64,000 nt of DNA from Dokdonella_A sp051958935 (GTDB lineage: Bacteria > Pseudomonadota > Gammaproteobacteria > Xanthomonadales > Rhodanobacteraceae): positions 1 through 64,000 of the forward strand of contig NZ_JBQCFP010000127.1 in assembly GCF_051958935.1 (NCBI RefSeq), given 5' to 3'. Both the position numbers and the translations under genes were made by a program. The notes beneath the pieces were generated by a model. The model saw only the letters and a list, made by a program, of their open reading frames with translations. It was not told the DNA's origin and made no database searches. Below are positions 31,782 to 41,272 of the stretch, piece after piece. Positions within the stretch are counted from its first letter, which is position 1, and each line of letters starts with the position of its first letter.

Positions 31782-34295
31782 TCAGTGCGCTTCGATCTCG
31801 CGACGCAACGGTTGCATGAGGCGGAGATAACCTTCGCCGCCTGCGCCGGAGGCGGCGTACAGATCGGTGGCGCGTTCGAGGTCGGCGCGTGCTTCGACGA
31901 TGCGTCCCTGCGCCGACCGCACGCGTGCGCGTGCGCGATATGCGCCGCCGAGCAGGATTTGATTGCCTGCGTAGTCGGCCTCGGCGACCTCGAGCGCGGC
32001 CCGCGCCATCGCCTCGGCGTCGGCGATCCGCCCCGCGTTCACGCAGATTTCCGCGAGCGACGTGCGCACGGTGACCGCGAGCGGGCTGCGCTCGCCGCTC
32101 TGCGCGAGCGCGATGCGCAACGCTTCCTGCGCCGGCGGCAGCGCTTCACTCGCGCGGTCGAGGCGGTTGAGCGCGACGGCGAGGTTGTTCAGCGACGCGG
32201 CGAGTTTCGTCGTCTCACCGTACAGCGCGCGTGTCGTCGCGGTGACGCGGCGGTAGTACTCGAGGCTGCGCTGGTTGCGACCCATCATCAGCGCGGCGTT
32301 GCCGCGGCTGTTGAGGGCGGCCATGCCGCCGTCCGAATCGGCCTGCCCGAGGCGCTCGAATACGGCATAGCTGTCGTTCGCACTGGCCTCGGCCTCTTCG
32401 TACCGACCGAGCTGGGTCAGCGCATTGGACAGCGTGTTGTAGAGATTGCCGACTTCGAAGTCGTCACTGCCGAGCATCGCGCGACGCTCGGCGATCGCGT
32501 CACGCAAGGTCGTGATCGCCTGTTCGAATCGGCCCTCCGCGCGCTCCACCTTCGCCTGCGTCGAACGGCTCTCGTTGAGCAGCGCGGCGGAGCCCGCCCG
32601 TCCGCGCCAGTACGCCTGCGCCTGGTCGAGCAGCCCGCGCGCACGCGCGGCGTGGCCGCGCGCGAGTTCGACCTGGGCAAGGTTGTAGCGAGCGCTTGCC
32701 TGCACCTTCGGGTTCGACTCGATGCCTGGCCACTGCAGAAGGCGTTCGAGCAGCGGCGTCGCGCCCTCGACGTCGCCGAGCTGGAGATAGAGGTCGCTGA
32801 GCATCAGGGCGGTGTTCTGCCCGGTCTCCGGCTCGCCGCTGAACACGTCGAACAGGCGTTCGGCCCCGGAGCGGAATACGCGACGCACGTCGACATGGCT
32901 CGAATCCTTCTGCGCGGCGGCGTCTCGGAACATGAGCATGAGGTACTGGCGCATGCCGTCCGACCGTTTTGCTTCGGCGACCGCCTCGTCGCGCTGCACG
33001 CGCGCCTCGCGTGCTTGCCAGATCGTCGCCGCCACGCCCGCGACGGTCGCGAGCACGGCGAGGGCACCGAGGGCGACCGCGATGCGGTTGCGTGCGACGA
33101 ACTTGCGCAGTCGATAGCCGACCGCGTCGCCCGACACGCGTACCGGGGCGCCGTCGAGCCAGCGCGTGAGATCGTCGGCGAAGGCATCCACGGTCGCGTA
33201 GCGGCGCGCGGGTTCTTTCGCGAGCGCCTTGTCGAGGATGCGCGCGAGGTCCCCGCGCACCTCGTCGCGGTACGCCCGCGCACCGGTGGCGCGTGCGCTC
33301 AGGCGTTCGGCCGGTGTCGGTGCGCCGTTGCGGGCGGCGCGCTGGATCGCCGCCGCGAGCGACGCCGGCGGCGTCGTCCGTACCGCGTGCGCGGCGGCGA
33401 GCAGGTCGCCGCGCTCGACCTCGACCGGCAATACCCCGGCGACGAGTTCGTACAGGATCGCGCCCAGCGCGTAGACGTCGGTGGCGACGCCGGCGGGCTC
33501 GCCGCCGAACTGCTCGGGCGCGGCGTACTCGGGCGTGAGCGCGTAGCGCGGACCCAGCGTCGCCGCCGCCTCGTCCTCGTCGCCGCCGACCAGGTGCGCG
33601 ATGCCGAAGTCGAGCAGGCGGACGCGACCGTCGTCGTCGACGAGTACATTGGCAGGCTTGAGGTCGCGATGCACGACGAGCTGGGCATGTGCGTACTGCA
33701 CCGCGGCGCAGACATCGAGGAACAGTCGCACGCGTGCGCGCACCCCCAGGCGGCGCGCATCGCACCAGCGCGTGATCGGTGCACCGCGCACGAACTCGAG
33801 TGCGAACCACGGCCGGCCGTCCGGCGCGACGCCGCCGTCGATGAAGCGCGCGAGGTTCGGGTGCGAGAGGCGCGCGAGGATGCGCCGCTCGCGCAGGAAG
33901 CGCGCGCGGATGTCGTCGAAATCGAAGCCGCGACGGACCAGCTTCAGTGCAACCTCGTGGACGAAGTCGGCGCCCTCGCGCACGCCGCGGTAGACGACGC
34001 CCATGCCGCCGCGGCCGATGCGCTCGACCAGGCGGAAGGGTCCGAGCAGCGTGTCGAGCAGGGTGTCGCCGACGTCGGCATCGTCGATCGCGGCCGCGTC
34101 GGCGCAGGCGCCGTCCGCGTCGGCATCGTCCTCGCCCGTGACGCCGCCCAGCAACGCGTCGACCCGCGCGCGCAAGGTCGCGTCGCCGCCGCAGCGATCG
34201 GCGAGGAAGCGCGCGCGCGCGGCGCCCGCGTCCACGTCGAGCGCATCGCGGAAGATCCGCACGACGTCGCGCTCGGCCGAATCGTCTGCGCTCAT
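31782..34295 (-). CDS. Membrane Ser/Thr protein kinase with TPR periplasmic domain
   Basis: An 837-residue Hanks-type kinase from ATG 34295. Residues 86-350 form the kinase: GRGGMGVVY (94-102), Lys118 in VALKLV, HRDLKPANVL (209-218), DFG (229-231) and the AAPEQ activation-segment end. All catalytic residues are present. One transmembrane helix follows (about 418-440, VALGALAVLATVAGVAATIW). The outer half is a series of tetratricopeptide repeats (for example ARYNLAQVELARGHAARARGL and NTLSNALTQLGRYEEAEA). The gene begins 31 bp after an ECF sigma gene. Such ECF-kinase pairs are known in Xanthomonadales, where the kinase phosphorylates the sigma factor. That is family knowledge applied here. Confidence 0.92.
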   Translation of the reverse strand: MSADDSAERDVVRIFRDALDVDAGAARARFLADRCGGDATLRARVDALLGGVTGEDDADADGACADAAAIDDADVGDTLLDTLLGPFRLVERIGRGGMGVVYRGVREGADFVHEVALKLVRRGFDFDDIRARFLRERRILARLSHPNLARFIDGGVAPDGRPWFALEFVRGAPITRWCDARRLGVRARVRLFLDVCAAVQYAHAQLVVHRDLKPANVLVDDDGRVRLLDFGIAHLVGGDEDEAAATLGPRYALTPEYAAPEQFGGEPAGVATDVYALGAILYELVAGVLPVEVERGDLLAAAHAVRTTPPASLAAAIQRAARNGAPTPAERLSARATGARAYRDEVRGDLARILDKALAKEPARRYATVDAFADDLTRWLDGAPVRVSGDAVGYRLRKFVARNRIAVALGALAVLATVAGVAATIWQAREARVQRDEAVAEAKRSDGMRQYLMLMFRDAAAQKDSSHVDVRRVFRSGAERLFDVFSGEPETGQNTALMLSDLYLQLGDVEGATPLLERLLQWPGIESNPKVQASARYNLAQVELARGHAARARGLLDQAQAYWRGRAGSAALLNESRSTQAKVERAEGRFEQAITTLRDAIAERRAMLGSDDFEVGNLYNTLSNALTQLGRYEEAEASANDSYAVFERLGQADSDGGMAALNSRGNAALMMGRNQRSLEYYRRVTATTRALYGETTKLAASLNNLAVALNRLDRASEALPPAQEALRIALAQSGERSPLAVTVRTSLAEICVNAGRIADAEAMARAALEVAEADYAGNQILLGGAYRARARVRSAQGRIVEARADLERATDLYAASGAGGEGYLRLMQPLRREIEAH

Positions 34296-34326
34296 GCCGC
34301 GATCGGGTTCGCTGCGGCGCCGGGCA

Positions 34327-34899
34327 TCACGCCAGCGATTCCATGCGCTCGCGCAACCATTCGCGTGCGGCGATCCAGTCGCGGCGCGCGGTGCGCTCGG
34401 CGATGCCGAGTGCGGCGGCGACCTCTGTGACCTCGAGGCCGACGAAGTAGCGCAGCTCGACCACCTTCGCCATGCGCTCGTGCGCGCGCTCGAGCGCTTC
34501 GAGCGCGGCGTCGAGCGCATCGAAGTCGGTGCCGTCGGGGATCGGCAGTTCCAATGCCGCAGCGAAATCGTCGCGCAGCCAGCGCCCCCCGCGCTTGTCG
34601 CTCGCGGCCATGCGGGCGCGGTCGACCAGTACCTGGCGCATCATGCGCGCGCTCGCGTTGAGCAGGTGCGCGGTGCTTTCGAACTGCATCGGGGCCCGGC
34701 CGAGCAGGCGCAGCAGCACGTCGTGCACGAGCGCCGTGGTCTGCAGGGTCGCGTGGCCGGGCGTCGCGCGGAGCATGCCGGCCGCGATGCGGCGCAGGTC
34801 CGCGTAGACGAACGGCAGCAGGCGGTCGAGCGCGCGCGCGTCGCCCGCCCGCCACTGTCGCAGGTAGCTCGTGACGCTGTCATCGGGCGCCGCCATCAT
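34327..34899 (-). CDS. ECF sigma factor (ECF43/X6-type) paired with kinase
   Basis: About 190 residues from the twin ATG codons at 34899/34896 (a frame start at 34935 would add 12 residues). Region 2 is DRLLPFVYADLRRIAAGMLR, then LVHDVLLRLLG. Region 4 is MAKVVELRYFVGLEVTEVAAALGIAERTARRDW. The TTALVHDVLLRLL and TARRDW signatures fit the TIGR02999-type extracytoplasmic sigma group. There is no anti-sigma gene; the adjacent Ser/Thr kinase is the likely controller. Confidence 0.88.
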   Translation of the reverse strand: MMAAPDDSVTSYLRQWRAGDARALDRLLPFVYADLRRIAAGMLRATPGHATLQTTALVHDVLLRLLGRAPMQFESTAHLLNASARMMRQVLVDRARMAASDKRGGRWLRDDFAAALELPIPDGTDFDALDAALEALERAHERMAKVVELRYFVGLEVTEVAAALGIAERTARRDWIAAREWLRERMESLA

Positions 34900-35013
34900 G
34901 GCGGCACGGTAGCGCGCGTCGCAGCCCGCTGTCACGCATGCACCGCACCGTGCTCAGGCGCTGCGCGCGCGGCGGCGCGGCAGCGCGTGCGAGCGACGAG
35001 CGCGCGCGCCGCC

Positions 35014-36555
35014 TCATTCGGCGCCGTAGCGGAAGATGGTGTCGTCGGCGATGCGTTGCGGCAGGTAGCGCGAGGTCACGAACATGCGGCCGCTCGCCCC
35101 GTCACGCGCCCAGCCTGCGGCGACGAAACCGGCACCGTCGGCGACGATGTCGGTGTAGTTCGCGTCGCCGCTGGCGATGCCGTGTACCTGGAAGTCGCCG
35201 ATCGCGCCGGTGTCCGCGTCGAGCACGGTGAGTTCGGGCTGGTCGACGAGGTTCGGCTTCCAGTGCCCGGCGACGCCGATGTCGCTGCCGCGGCGCACGA
35301 GCGCGAGCGGCGTGTCGTCGCCCAGATCCACGGTGCAGGTCGAGCCGCAGCCGCCCCAGAGCAGCTTGCCGGTGCCACCGAATTCGGTGACGGGCGCGCC
35401 GCTCGAATCGACGCGCAGCAGCCCGGTACCGCGGCTGTACTGGCGCGAGACGTCGGCGAGCAGGTAGATGTCCTGCACGTAATTCGGCGGGAAGGGGCCG
35501 ACCGCATGATAATCGGTGTGGATCGCGACCGCCTCGTCGTCATGGTCGCTGTTGGTGTCGTCGAACGGATAGCAGCGCACGCCGTTGCCGTTGAACGCGG
35601 TGCGCAAGCTGCCGTTGCCGCCGAACGCAGCGATGCACGGATCGTGGTCGCCCGCATTGTCGTACTTCTTGGTGAATGCCACGTAGAAGGGCGGATCGAT
35701 CAGCACGAGCAGGCTCGCCTCGTGCGCGATGTCGATGCCGCTGATCGGGCAGTTGCCGCCGAGTGCGGCGGCGGAACACGAACTCGCCGCGGACGGCAGT
35801 TCGAACATCGAGGCGCCGCCGTTGCCGAACGCGGTATCGAGGTTCGGCACGCCGTTCGCGTCGATCTTGTAGCGCGCGGTCCAGAAGCGCGTCCACAGGC
35901 CGCCGGCGGAATTGCCCGCGAGGAGGGTGAGGCGGCCATTGCCCGACACGTCCATCGCGAGCGGCGCGTTGTAGACGTCGTCGTCGAGGCGGATGAACCA
36001 CCAGCCGAGGAAGTCGCCGCTTTCGGAGAAGACGACGATCGCGGCCTGGTACTTGTCGAGGCCGTTGCTCGCCCGATAGGTTTGGGTCGCGAGCACGTAC
36101 AGGTTTCCGCCGTAGCGCTTGATGTCGGCGACGCCGGTCAGCTTCGGATCGGGCGTGGCGCTGTTCGGGAACACGACGTACTGGTTGTCGTAGCGTGCGT
36201 ACGCCGGCGGGATCGAGGGCCACGCTTGGCGCCGCCCGCTCGGGCTGTAGCGCACCAGGCCGAGCTGTGGGGCGCCGGCGACGATGACGGTGCCGGCGAC
36301 GACGACGTCGCCATTCGCCAGGCGTACGAGCCTGCGCCCGTCGTAGTAGCCGGGCGCGCCCGCGAAACGATCGATCGATACGCCGTCGTCGGCGAAGAAC
36401 GGGTCGTAGGTCCAGTCATCGGCGGCGAGCGCGTACGGCTCGTAGGCGGGCGCGTCGGCGCCCTTGCCGGCGTCGGCGGCGACAGCGGTCGATGCGGCGA
36501 GGCCGGCGTACAGGGCGAACGATACCCGCGCGAGCGGGCCGGGCGATCGGGACAT
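35014..36555 (-). CDS. Secreted beta-propeller-like protein with IF-tail remnant
   Basis: A 513-residue exported protein from ATG 36555 with a GGAGGAAA ribosome site; the signal peptide ends at ASTAVAA. The body is a run of strand-turn units of the delta-60 repeat type (LANGDVVVAGTVIVAGAPQLGLVRYSPSGR, then LDTAFGNGGASMF), as in proteins that tally values along a propeller. Cysteines pair off in several loops (SSCSAAALGGNCP, GGCGSTCTVD). The C terminus DDTIFRYGAE is a degenerate form of the IFADGFE tail. The function is unknown; the protein is divergent from gspC. Confidence 0.75.
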   Translation of the reverse strand: MSRSPGPLARVSFALYAGLAASTAVAADAGKGADAPAYEPYALAADDWTYDPFFADDGVSIDRFAGAPGYYDGRRLVRLANGDVVVAGTVIVAGAPQLGLVRYSPSGRRQAWPSIPPAYARYDNQYVVFPNSATPDPKLTGVADIKRYGGNLYVLATQTYRASNGLDKYQAAIVVFSESGDFLGWWFIRLDDDVYNAPLAMDVSGNGRLTLLAGNSAGGLWTRFWTARYKIDANGVPNLDTAFGNGGASMFELPSAASSCSAAALGGNCPISGIDIAHEASLLVLIDPPFYVAFTKKYDNAGDHDPCIAAFGGNGSLRTAFNGNGVRCYPFDDTNSDHDDEAVAIHTDYHAVGPFPPNYVQDIYLLADVSRQYSRGTGLLRVDSSGAPVTEFGGTGKLLWGGCGSTCTVDLGDDTPLALVRRGSDIGVAGHWKPNLVDQPELTVLDADTGAIGDFQVHGIASGDANYTDIVADGAGFVAAGWARDGASGRMFVTSRYLPQRIADDTIFRYGAE

Positions 36556-36734
36556 GGCGCATTTCCTCCATTCGTGGACGATGGGCGCACCCGGGATCGA
36601 AGCAGAAGGCGACGCCTGCCCGGGGATACGTGGAATGCGCGCGGCAACGGCCATTGCGGCGAACCGCGCCGTTGGACCGCCCCGGCGGCGGGCTCGTTTG
36701 CTACGCTTGCATGCCGAATCGACCGGGCTCTTCG

Positions 36735-37622
36735 ATGTCGCCGTTCCGTCTTGCCAACGACCGCAGCCGTAGCGCCGAAGTCGCGGCGATGCTCTGCTGC
36801 GCGCTGCTCGCGGCGCTCGCCGCGTGGCTGCTGCTGCGCCTGGTGTGGGCGCTGCTGCCGGGTGACGCCACGCCGCACGCGGACCTGCCGCCGAGCGGCG
36901 CCACCGTCGCCACGCCGGCGTCCGCGGCGACGGGTTCGATCGCGCGCTGGCACCTGTTCGGCAACACGCCGTTGCCGGCGAGCGGGCCGAGCACGACCTC
37001 GCTGATCCTGCGCGGCACGCTCGCCGAGAGCGACCCGAAGGCGGGCATCGCGGTGATCGCCGATGCCGGCAAGGGCGAGCGCAGCTGGCGCGTCGGCGAG
37101 GAAGTGAGTCCGGGGGTGCGTCTCGCGAGCGTGTACGCCGATCGCGTCGTCGTGCTGCGCGACGGCAACGAGGAAACGCTGCAGCTGCCGCGCGACAGCA
37201 ACCTCGCGCCGGTCGCGGCGCCGGCTGGCGCCCCTGCGCGCGCGGGCGCCGCGCGCGCGTCACCGTCGACGTCGCCGGCGGCGAACGCCGCCGCACGCGA
37301 CGTGCGCGGGGCGAAGAACCTGCAGGACGAGGTCGAGCGCCTGCGTCGCAATCCCACCGAATTCATGAAGCGCGTGCAGGTCGTGCCCGTGCTCGCCGAC
37401 GGCCGCCTCGCCGGCATGCGCGTGTCGACCGGCACCGATGCGGCCCTGCTCAACCAGCTCGGTTTCGAGCAGGGCGACGTCGTCACATCGGTCAATGGCA
37501 CGCCGGTCGATTCGGTCGAGCGCGGACAAGAGATCCTGTCGACCCTCGGCAGCGCGACCTCGGTGCGCGTGACCGTGCTGCGCGCCGGCAAGCCGACCGA
37601 GATCACGGTCGGCCTGCGATGA
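36735..37622 (+). CDS. gspC: Type II secretion protein GspC
   Basis: A 295-residue inner-membrane protein linking the secretin to the inner-membrane platform. The start is ATG 36735, since the frame runs further upstream through the promoter. It has one transmembrane helix (residues about 18-40, MLCCALLAALAAWLLLRLVWALL), the HR domain (ARWHLFGNTPLP, SLILRGTLAE, VGEEVSPGVRLASVYADRVVVLRDG), an Ala/Pro-rich linker, and a C-terminal PDZ domain (FMKRVQVVPVLADGRLAGMRV, GFEQGDVVTSVNGTPVDS). Its stop overlaps the upstream alternative start of gspD. Confidence 0.93.
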   Translation: MSPFRLANDRSRSAEVAAMLCCALLAALAAWLLLRLVWALLPGDATPHADLPPSGATVATPASAATGSIARWHLFGNTPLPASGPSTTSLILRGTLAESDPKAGIAVIADAGKGERSWRVGEEVSPGVRLASVYADRVVVLRDGNEETLQLPRDSNLAPVAAPAGAPARAGAARASPSTSPAANAAARDVRGAKNLQDEVERLRRNPTEFMKRVQVVPVLADGRLAGMRVSTGTDAALLNQLGFEQGDVVTSVNGTPVDSVERGQEILSTLGSATSVRVTVLRAGKPTEITVGLR

Positions 37623-37669
37623 TGCCCCGCGTGAACCCCACTGCGCCTTCCAACAAGGAAACCCACGTG

Positions 37670-39736
37670 ATGCGCCGATTCCTCGTGCCGGCGATCGCCG
37701 GCGTGCTCGCCGCGATGTCCGCTTCCGCGCAGACCGGGGCGGGCGCGACGCCGCAGGCGGCGCCGGGCCACACCACGACGGCCGACGGCCGCCACACGCT
37801 GAACCTCAAGGATGCGGACATCCAGGCGCTGATCGCCACGGTCAGCGAGATCACCGGCAAGAACTTCATCATCGGCCCGAACGTCGAAGGCAAGGTCACG
37901 GTGGTGTCGGCGCGGCCGATGAAGCCGGACGAGATCTACGACGTGTTCCTGTCGGTACTGCGCGTGCACGGTTTCGCCGCGGTCCCTGCCGGCAGCATGA
38001 TCAAGATCGTGCCGGAGACGACCGCGCAGCAGGACGGTTCGACCGGCGTCAACGGCCTCGCCGCGCGTGCGGCCGACGAACTCGTCACCGAGATCGTGCC
38101 GGTCAAGCACGTGTCCGCGGCCGAACTCGTACCGATCCTCCGGCCGCTGATGCCGCAGGGTGGCCAGCTCGTCGCGCATGCGAGTTCGAACTCGCTGGTC
38201 GTGTCCGACCGCGCCGGGAACGTGCAGCGCCTCGCCGACATCGTCCGCCGCATCGACACGGTGTCCGACGCGGAAGTGGAAATGATCCCGCTGCGCCATG
38301 CCAATGCGGCCGAACTCGCGCGCACGCTGACCATGCTCGGTGACGACAAGGGCGCTGTGGCGAACGGCGAGGCCGCGCGCGTGTTCGCCGACACCCGTAC
38401 CAATTCGATCCTGCTCGCCGGTGCGAAGAACGGCCGCCTGAAGATGCGCGCGCTGATCGCCCATCTCGACACGCCGGTCGACAACGGCGGCGACACGCAG
38501 GTGATCTACCTGCACTACGCGAACGCGAAGGATCTCGTGCCGATCCTGCAGGGTGTCGCGGGCACGCTCAGCGGCATCGCGCCTCCGACCGCGGCGAAGG
38601 GCGGCGAGGGCGGCACGGCGGGCGCGTCGCCGGCGACGATCCAGGCGCACGCGGAAACCAATGCGCTGGTCATCAGCGCGCCACCGGCGATCTTCCGTTC
38701 GCTCGCGCAGGTGGTGCGCCAGCTCGACATCCGTCGCAACCAGGTGCTGATCGAGGCGGTCATCGCCGAGGTCGCCGACCAGACCGCGAGCGAGATCGGC
38801 GTACAGTGGCAGATGCCGCTCGGCAAGGATGGCCAGCACGTGATCGGCGGCACCAATTTCACCGGCACGTTCCCCGGCAACAACATCATCGCCGCGGCGC
38901 AGAACCCGCTCGGCGTCGGCAACGGCCTCAATCTCGGCTACATCGACGGCACCGTGACGATCGGCCGCAACACGATCTTCCAACTCGGCGCGCTCGTCAC
39001 CGCGCTGCGCGGCGACGGCAAGTCCAACATTCTGTCGACGCCGTCGGTGCTCACGCTCGACAACCAGGAAGCGGAGATCAAGGTCGCGCAGGAGGTGCCG
39101 TTCCTCACCGGCCAGTATTCGACCAACGCGGTGCAGGCGACCACGACCGGCACGACCAACGCCGGCATCACCAATCCGTTCCAGACGATCGAGCGCAAGG
39201 ACGTCGGCCTCGTGCTCAAGGTGAAGCCGCAGATCAACGAAGGCGAGGCCGTGCGCCTGGACATCCACCAGGAAGTCTCCTCGATCGCGCCGAGCGTGAG
39301 CGGCGCGGTCGACCTCGTCACCAACAAGCGCGAGCTCACCACCAGCGTGCTGGTCAAGGACGATTCGCTGCTCGTGCTAGGCGGCCTCATCGACAACCAG
39401 GCGAAGGACAACGTGCAGAAGGTGCCCGCGCTCGGCGACATCCCGCTGCTCGGCAACCTGTTCCGCTACCGCACCAACGACCGCTCGAAGAAGGACCTCA
39501 TGGTGTTCCTGCACCCGAAGATCCTGCGCGACGCGGCGACCGAGGCCGCGGTGTCGAGCGAGAAGTACAACTACATGCGCACCGAGCAGTTGCAGATGCG
39601 CCAGCAGGACTGGCCGATCACGCCGCGTTCGGAGCGGCCGATGCTGCCCGAGGTGCACGACTTCCTCGCGAGCCCCAGCCTCGACGGCCGCCCCGGCCTG
39701 CGCGACCCGCAGCCTGCCGCGGAGCGTTCGCGGTGA
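37670..39736 (+). CDS. gspD: Type II secretion secretin GspD
   Basis: The outer-membrane channel of the type II system, 688 residues from ATG 37670. This start has AAGGAA nine bases upstream and gives the signal peptide MRRFLVPAIAGVLAAMSASA; an ATG at 37619 would add 17 residues. N0-N3 ring domains follow: LNLKDADIQALIATVSEITGKNFIIGPNVEGKVTV (N0), VKHVSAAELVPILRPLMPQGG (N1) and similar units. The secretin core includes VLIEAVIAEV, LGALVTALRGDGKSNILSTPSVLTLDN and VLGGLIDNQ. Its last four bases overlap the gspE start (GTGA). Confidence 0.96.
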   Translation: MRRFLVPAIAGVLAAMSASAQTGAGATPQAAPGHTTTADGRHTLNLKDADIQALIATVSEITGKNFIIGPNVEGKVTVVSARPMKPDEIYDVFLSVLRVHGFAAVPAGSMIKIVPETTAQQDGSTGVNGLAARAADELVTEIVPVKHVSAAELVPILRPLMPQGGQLVAHASSNSLVVSDRAGNVQRLADIVRRIDTVSDAEVEMIPLRHANAAELARTLTMLGDDKGAVANGEAARVFADTRTNSILLAGAKNGRLKMRALIAHLDTPVDNGGDTQVIYLHYANAKDLVPILQGVAGTLSGIAPPTAAKGGEGGTAGASPATIQAHAETNALVISAPPAIFRSLAQVVRQLDIRRNQVLIEAVIAEVADQTASEIGVQWQMPLGKDGQHVIGGTNFTGTFPGNNIIAAAQNPLGVGNGLNLGYIDGTVTIGRNTIFQLGALVTALRGDGKSNILSTPSVLTLDNQEAEIKVAQEVPFLTGQYSTNAVQATTTGTTNAGITNPFQTIERKDVGLVLKVKPQINEGEAVRLDIHQEVSSIAPSVSGAVDLVTNKRELTTSVLVKDDSLLVLGGLIDNQAKDNVQKVPALGDIPLLGNLFRYRTNDRSKKDLMVFLHPKILRDAATEAAVSSEKYNYMRTEQLQMRQQDWPITPRSERPMLPEVHDFLASPSLDGRPGLRDPQPAAERSR

Positions 39737-41220
39737 GCGAAGCGGTACGCCCGGCACGGCCCTCGTTCGGCTACGCGCGCCGCCACGGCATCGCGCTCAC
39801 CGGCTGGAAGGACGGCACCGCGCACGTCGCCTGCCGCGCGGGCGTGCGCAACGACGCACTCGCGGAACTGCGTCGCCACCTGCGCGCGCCGCTCAACTTC
39901 ACGACCTTCGCGGAGAAGGATTTCGAGCGCCTGCTGCGCGAGCTGTACGAACAGGGCGACGATGCGCGCGCGATGGTGTCGGACCTCGACGAGCGCATGG
40001 ACCTGCGCACGCTCGCCGACGAGCTGCCCGAGCCCGAGGACCTGCTCGAAAGCGACGACGATGCACCGATCATCCGCCTCATCAATGCGCTGCTCACCGA
40101 AGCGGTCAAGGAAGGCGCGTCGGACATCCACATCGAGCCGTACGAGAACCGGCTCGTCGTGCGCTTCCGCATCGACGGCGTGCTGCGCGAGGTGCTGAGC
40201 CCGCAGAAGGCGATCGCATCCGCCGTCGTCAGCCGCATCAAGGTGATGGCCAAGCTCGACATCGCCGAGCGGCGCCTGCCGCAGGACGGCCGCATCGGCC
40301 TGCGCATCGCCGGCCGGCCGGTCGACGTGCGCGTGTCGACGATTCCCGCCGGTCGTGGCGAACGCGTCGTGCTGCGCCTGCTCGACAAGCAGGCCGGCAA
40401 GCTCGACCTTGCCCAGCTCGGCATGGACGACGCCGCGCGCGCGAAGCTCGAGGACCTCATCGCGCGTCCGCACGGCATCCTGCTCGTGACCGGTCCGACC
40501 GGCTCGGGCAAGACCACGACCTTGTACGGCGCGCTGCTCCAGCTCAACGACGCCTCGCGCAACATCATGACGGTCGAGGATCCGATCGAGTACTACATCG
40601 ACGGCGTCGGCCAGACCCAGGTCAACACGCGCGTCGACATGACGTTCGCGCGCGGTCTGCGCGCGATCCTGCGCCAGGATCCGGACGTCGTCATGGTCGG
40701 CGAGATCCGCGACCTCGAAACCGCCGAAGTCGCGGTGCAGGCGTCGCTGACCGGCCACCTCGTGCTGTCGACCCTGCACACGAATTCCGCGATCGGCGCG
40801 GTCACGCGCCTGCGCGACATGGGCGTCGAACCGTTCCTGCTCTCGTCCTCGCTGATCGGCGTGCTCGCGCAGCGCCTCGTGCGCGTGCTCGATCCGGCGA
40901 CGCGCGAAGCCTACGCGGCGACGCCGGCCGAACTCGCCGCGTTCGGCAAGCCGGCCGGCACGCAGGCGACGCTGTATCGCCCGCGCGCCGACCTCGCCGC
41001 CCAAGGCCGCGCGAGCGGCTACAAGGGACGCACCGGCATCTACGAACTCGTCGCGCTCGACGACGCGCTGCGCCGCCTCGTGCACGAAGGCGCGTCCGAG
41101 GCCGAACTCGAACGCCACGCGCGCACGCGCGCCGCCTCGATCCTCGAGGACGGCTGGCGCAAGTGCGTCGCCGGCATCACCTCGACCGAGGAAGTGCTGC
41201 GCGTGACGCGCGAGGAGTGA
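39733..41220 (+). CDS. gspE: Type II secretion ATPase GspE without tetracysteine motif
   Basis: A 495-residue cytoplasmic ATPase driving pseudopilus assembly. It starts at GTG 39733 overlapping gspD. Motifs: DIHIEPYENRLVVRFRIDG, Walker A GPTGSGKTTT, Asp box TVEDPIEY, Walker B QDPDVVMVGEIRD and the His box LSTLHTNSA. The region between LAQRLVRVLD and GYKGRTGIYEL normally carries a CxxC...CxxC zinc-binding subdomain. Here it has no cysteine (ATREAYAATPAELAAFGKPA...). The N-terminal N1E domain that docks GspL is short but recognisable. Confidence 0.95.
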   Translation: MSEAVRPARPSFGYARRHGIALTGWKDGTAHVACRAGVRNDALAELRRHLRAPLNFTTFAEKDFERLLRELYEQGDDARAMVSDLDERMDLRTLADELPEPEDLLESDDDAPIIRLINALLTEAVKEGASDIHIEPYENRLVVRFRIDGVLREVLSPQKAIASAVVSRIKVMAKLDIAERRLPQDGRIGLRIAGRPVDVRVSTIPAGRGERVVLRLLDKQAGKLDLAQLGMDDAARAKLEDLIARPHGILLVTGPTGSGKTTTLYGALLQLNDASRNIMTVEDPIEYYIDGVGQTQVNTRVDMTFARGLRAILRQDPDVVMVGEIRDLETAEVAVQASLTGHLVLSTLHTNSAIGAVTRLRDMGVEPFLLSSSLIGVLAQRLVRVLDPATREAYAATPAELAAFGKPAGTQATLYRPRADLAAQGRASGYKGRTGIYELVALDDALRRLVHEGASEAELERHARTRAASILEDGWRKCVAGITSTEEVLRVTREE

Positions 41221-41230
41221 GGCGCTTCGC

Positions 41231-41272
41231 GCCGCGTTCGCGCATGATCTCGCCGCGTTCGCGCATGATCTC
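41231..41272. repeat. 21-bp tandem duplication carrying two start codons
   Basis: Two perfect copies of GCCGCGTTCGCGCATGATCTC (41231-41251 and 41252-41272), one base over twenty in length. Each contains an ATG in the frame of the downstream hydrolase, so the gene has two equivalent starts (41244, 41265) and the peptide MISPRSRMISPRW. Confidence 0.9.

Noticed and set aside
31647..34430. A 927-codon plus-strand open frame opposite the Ser/Thr kinase gene
   Set aside because: No domain pattern, and the kinase on the other strand is complete.
41221..41272. CRISPR-like or satellite array
   Set aside because: Only two direct copies with no spacers, lying at a gene start. No CRISPR array or cas gene was seen anywhere in the window.
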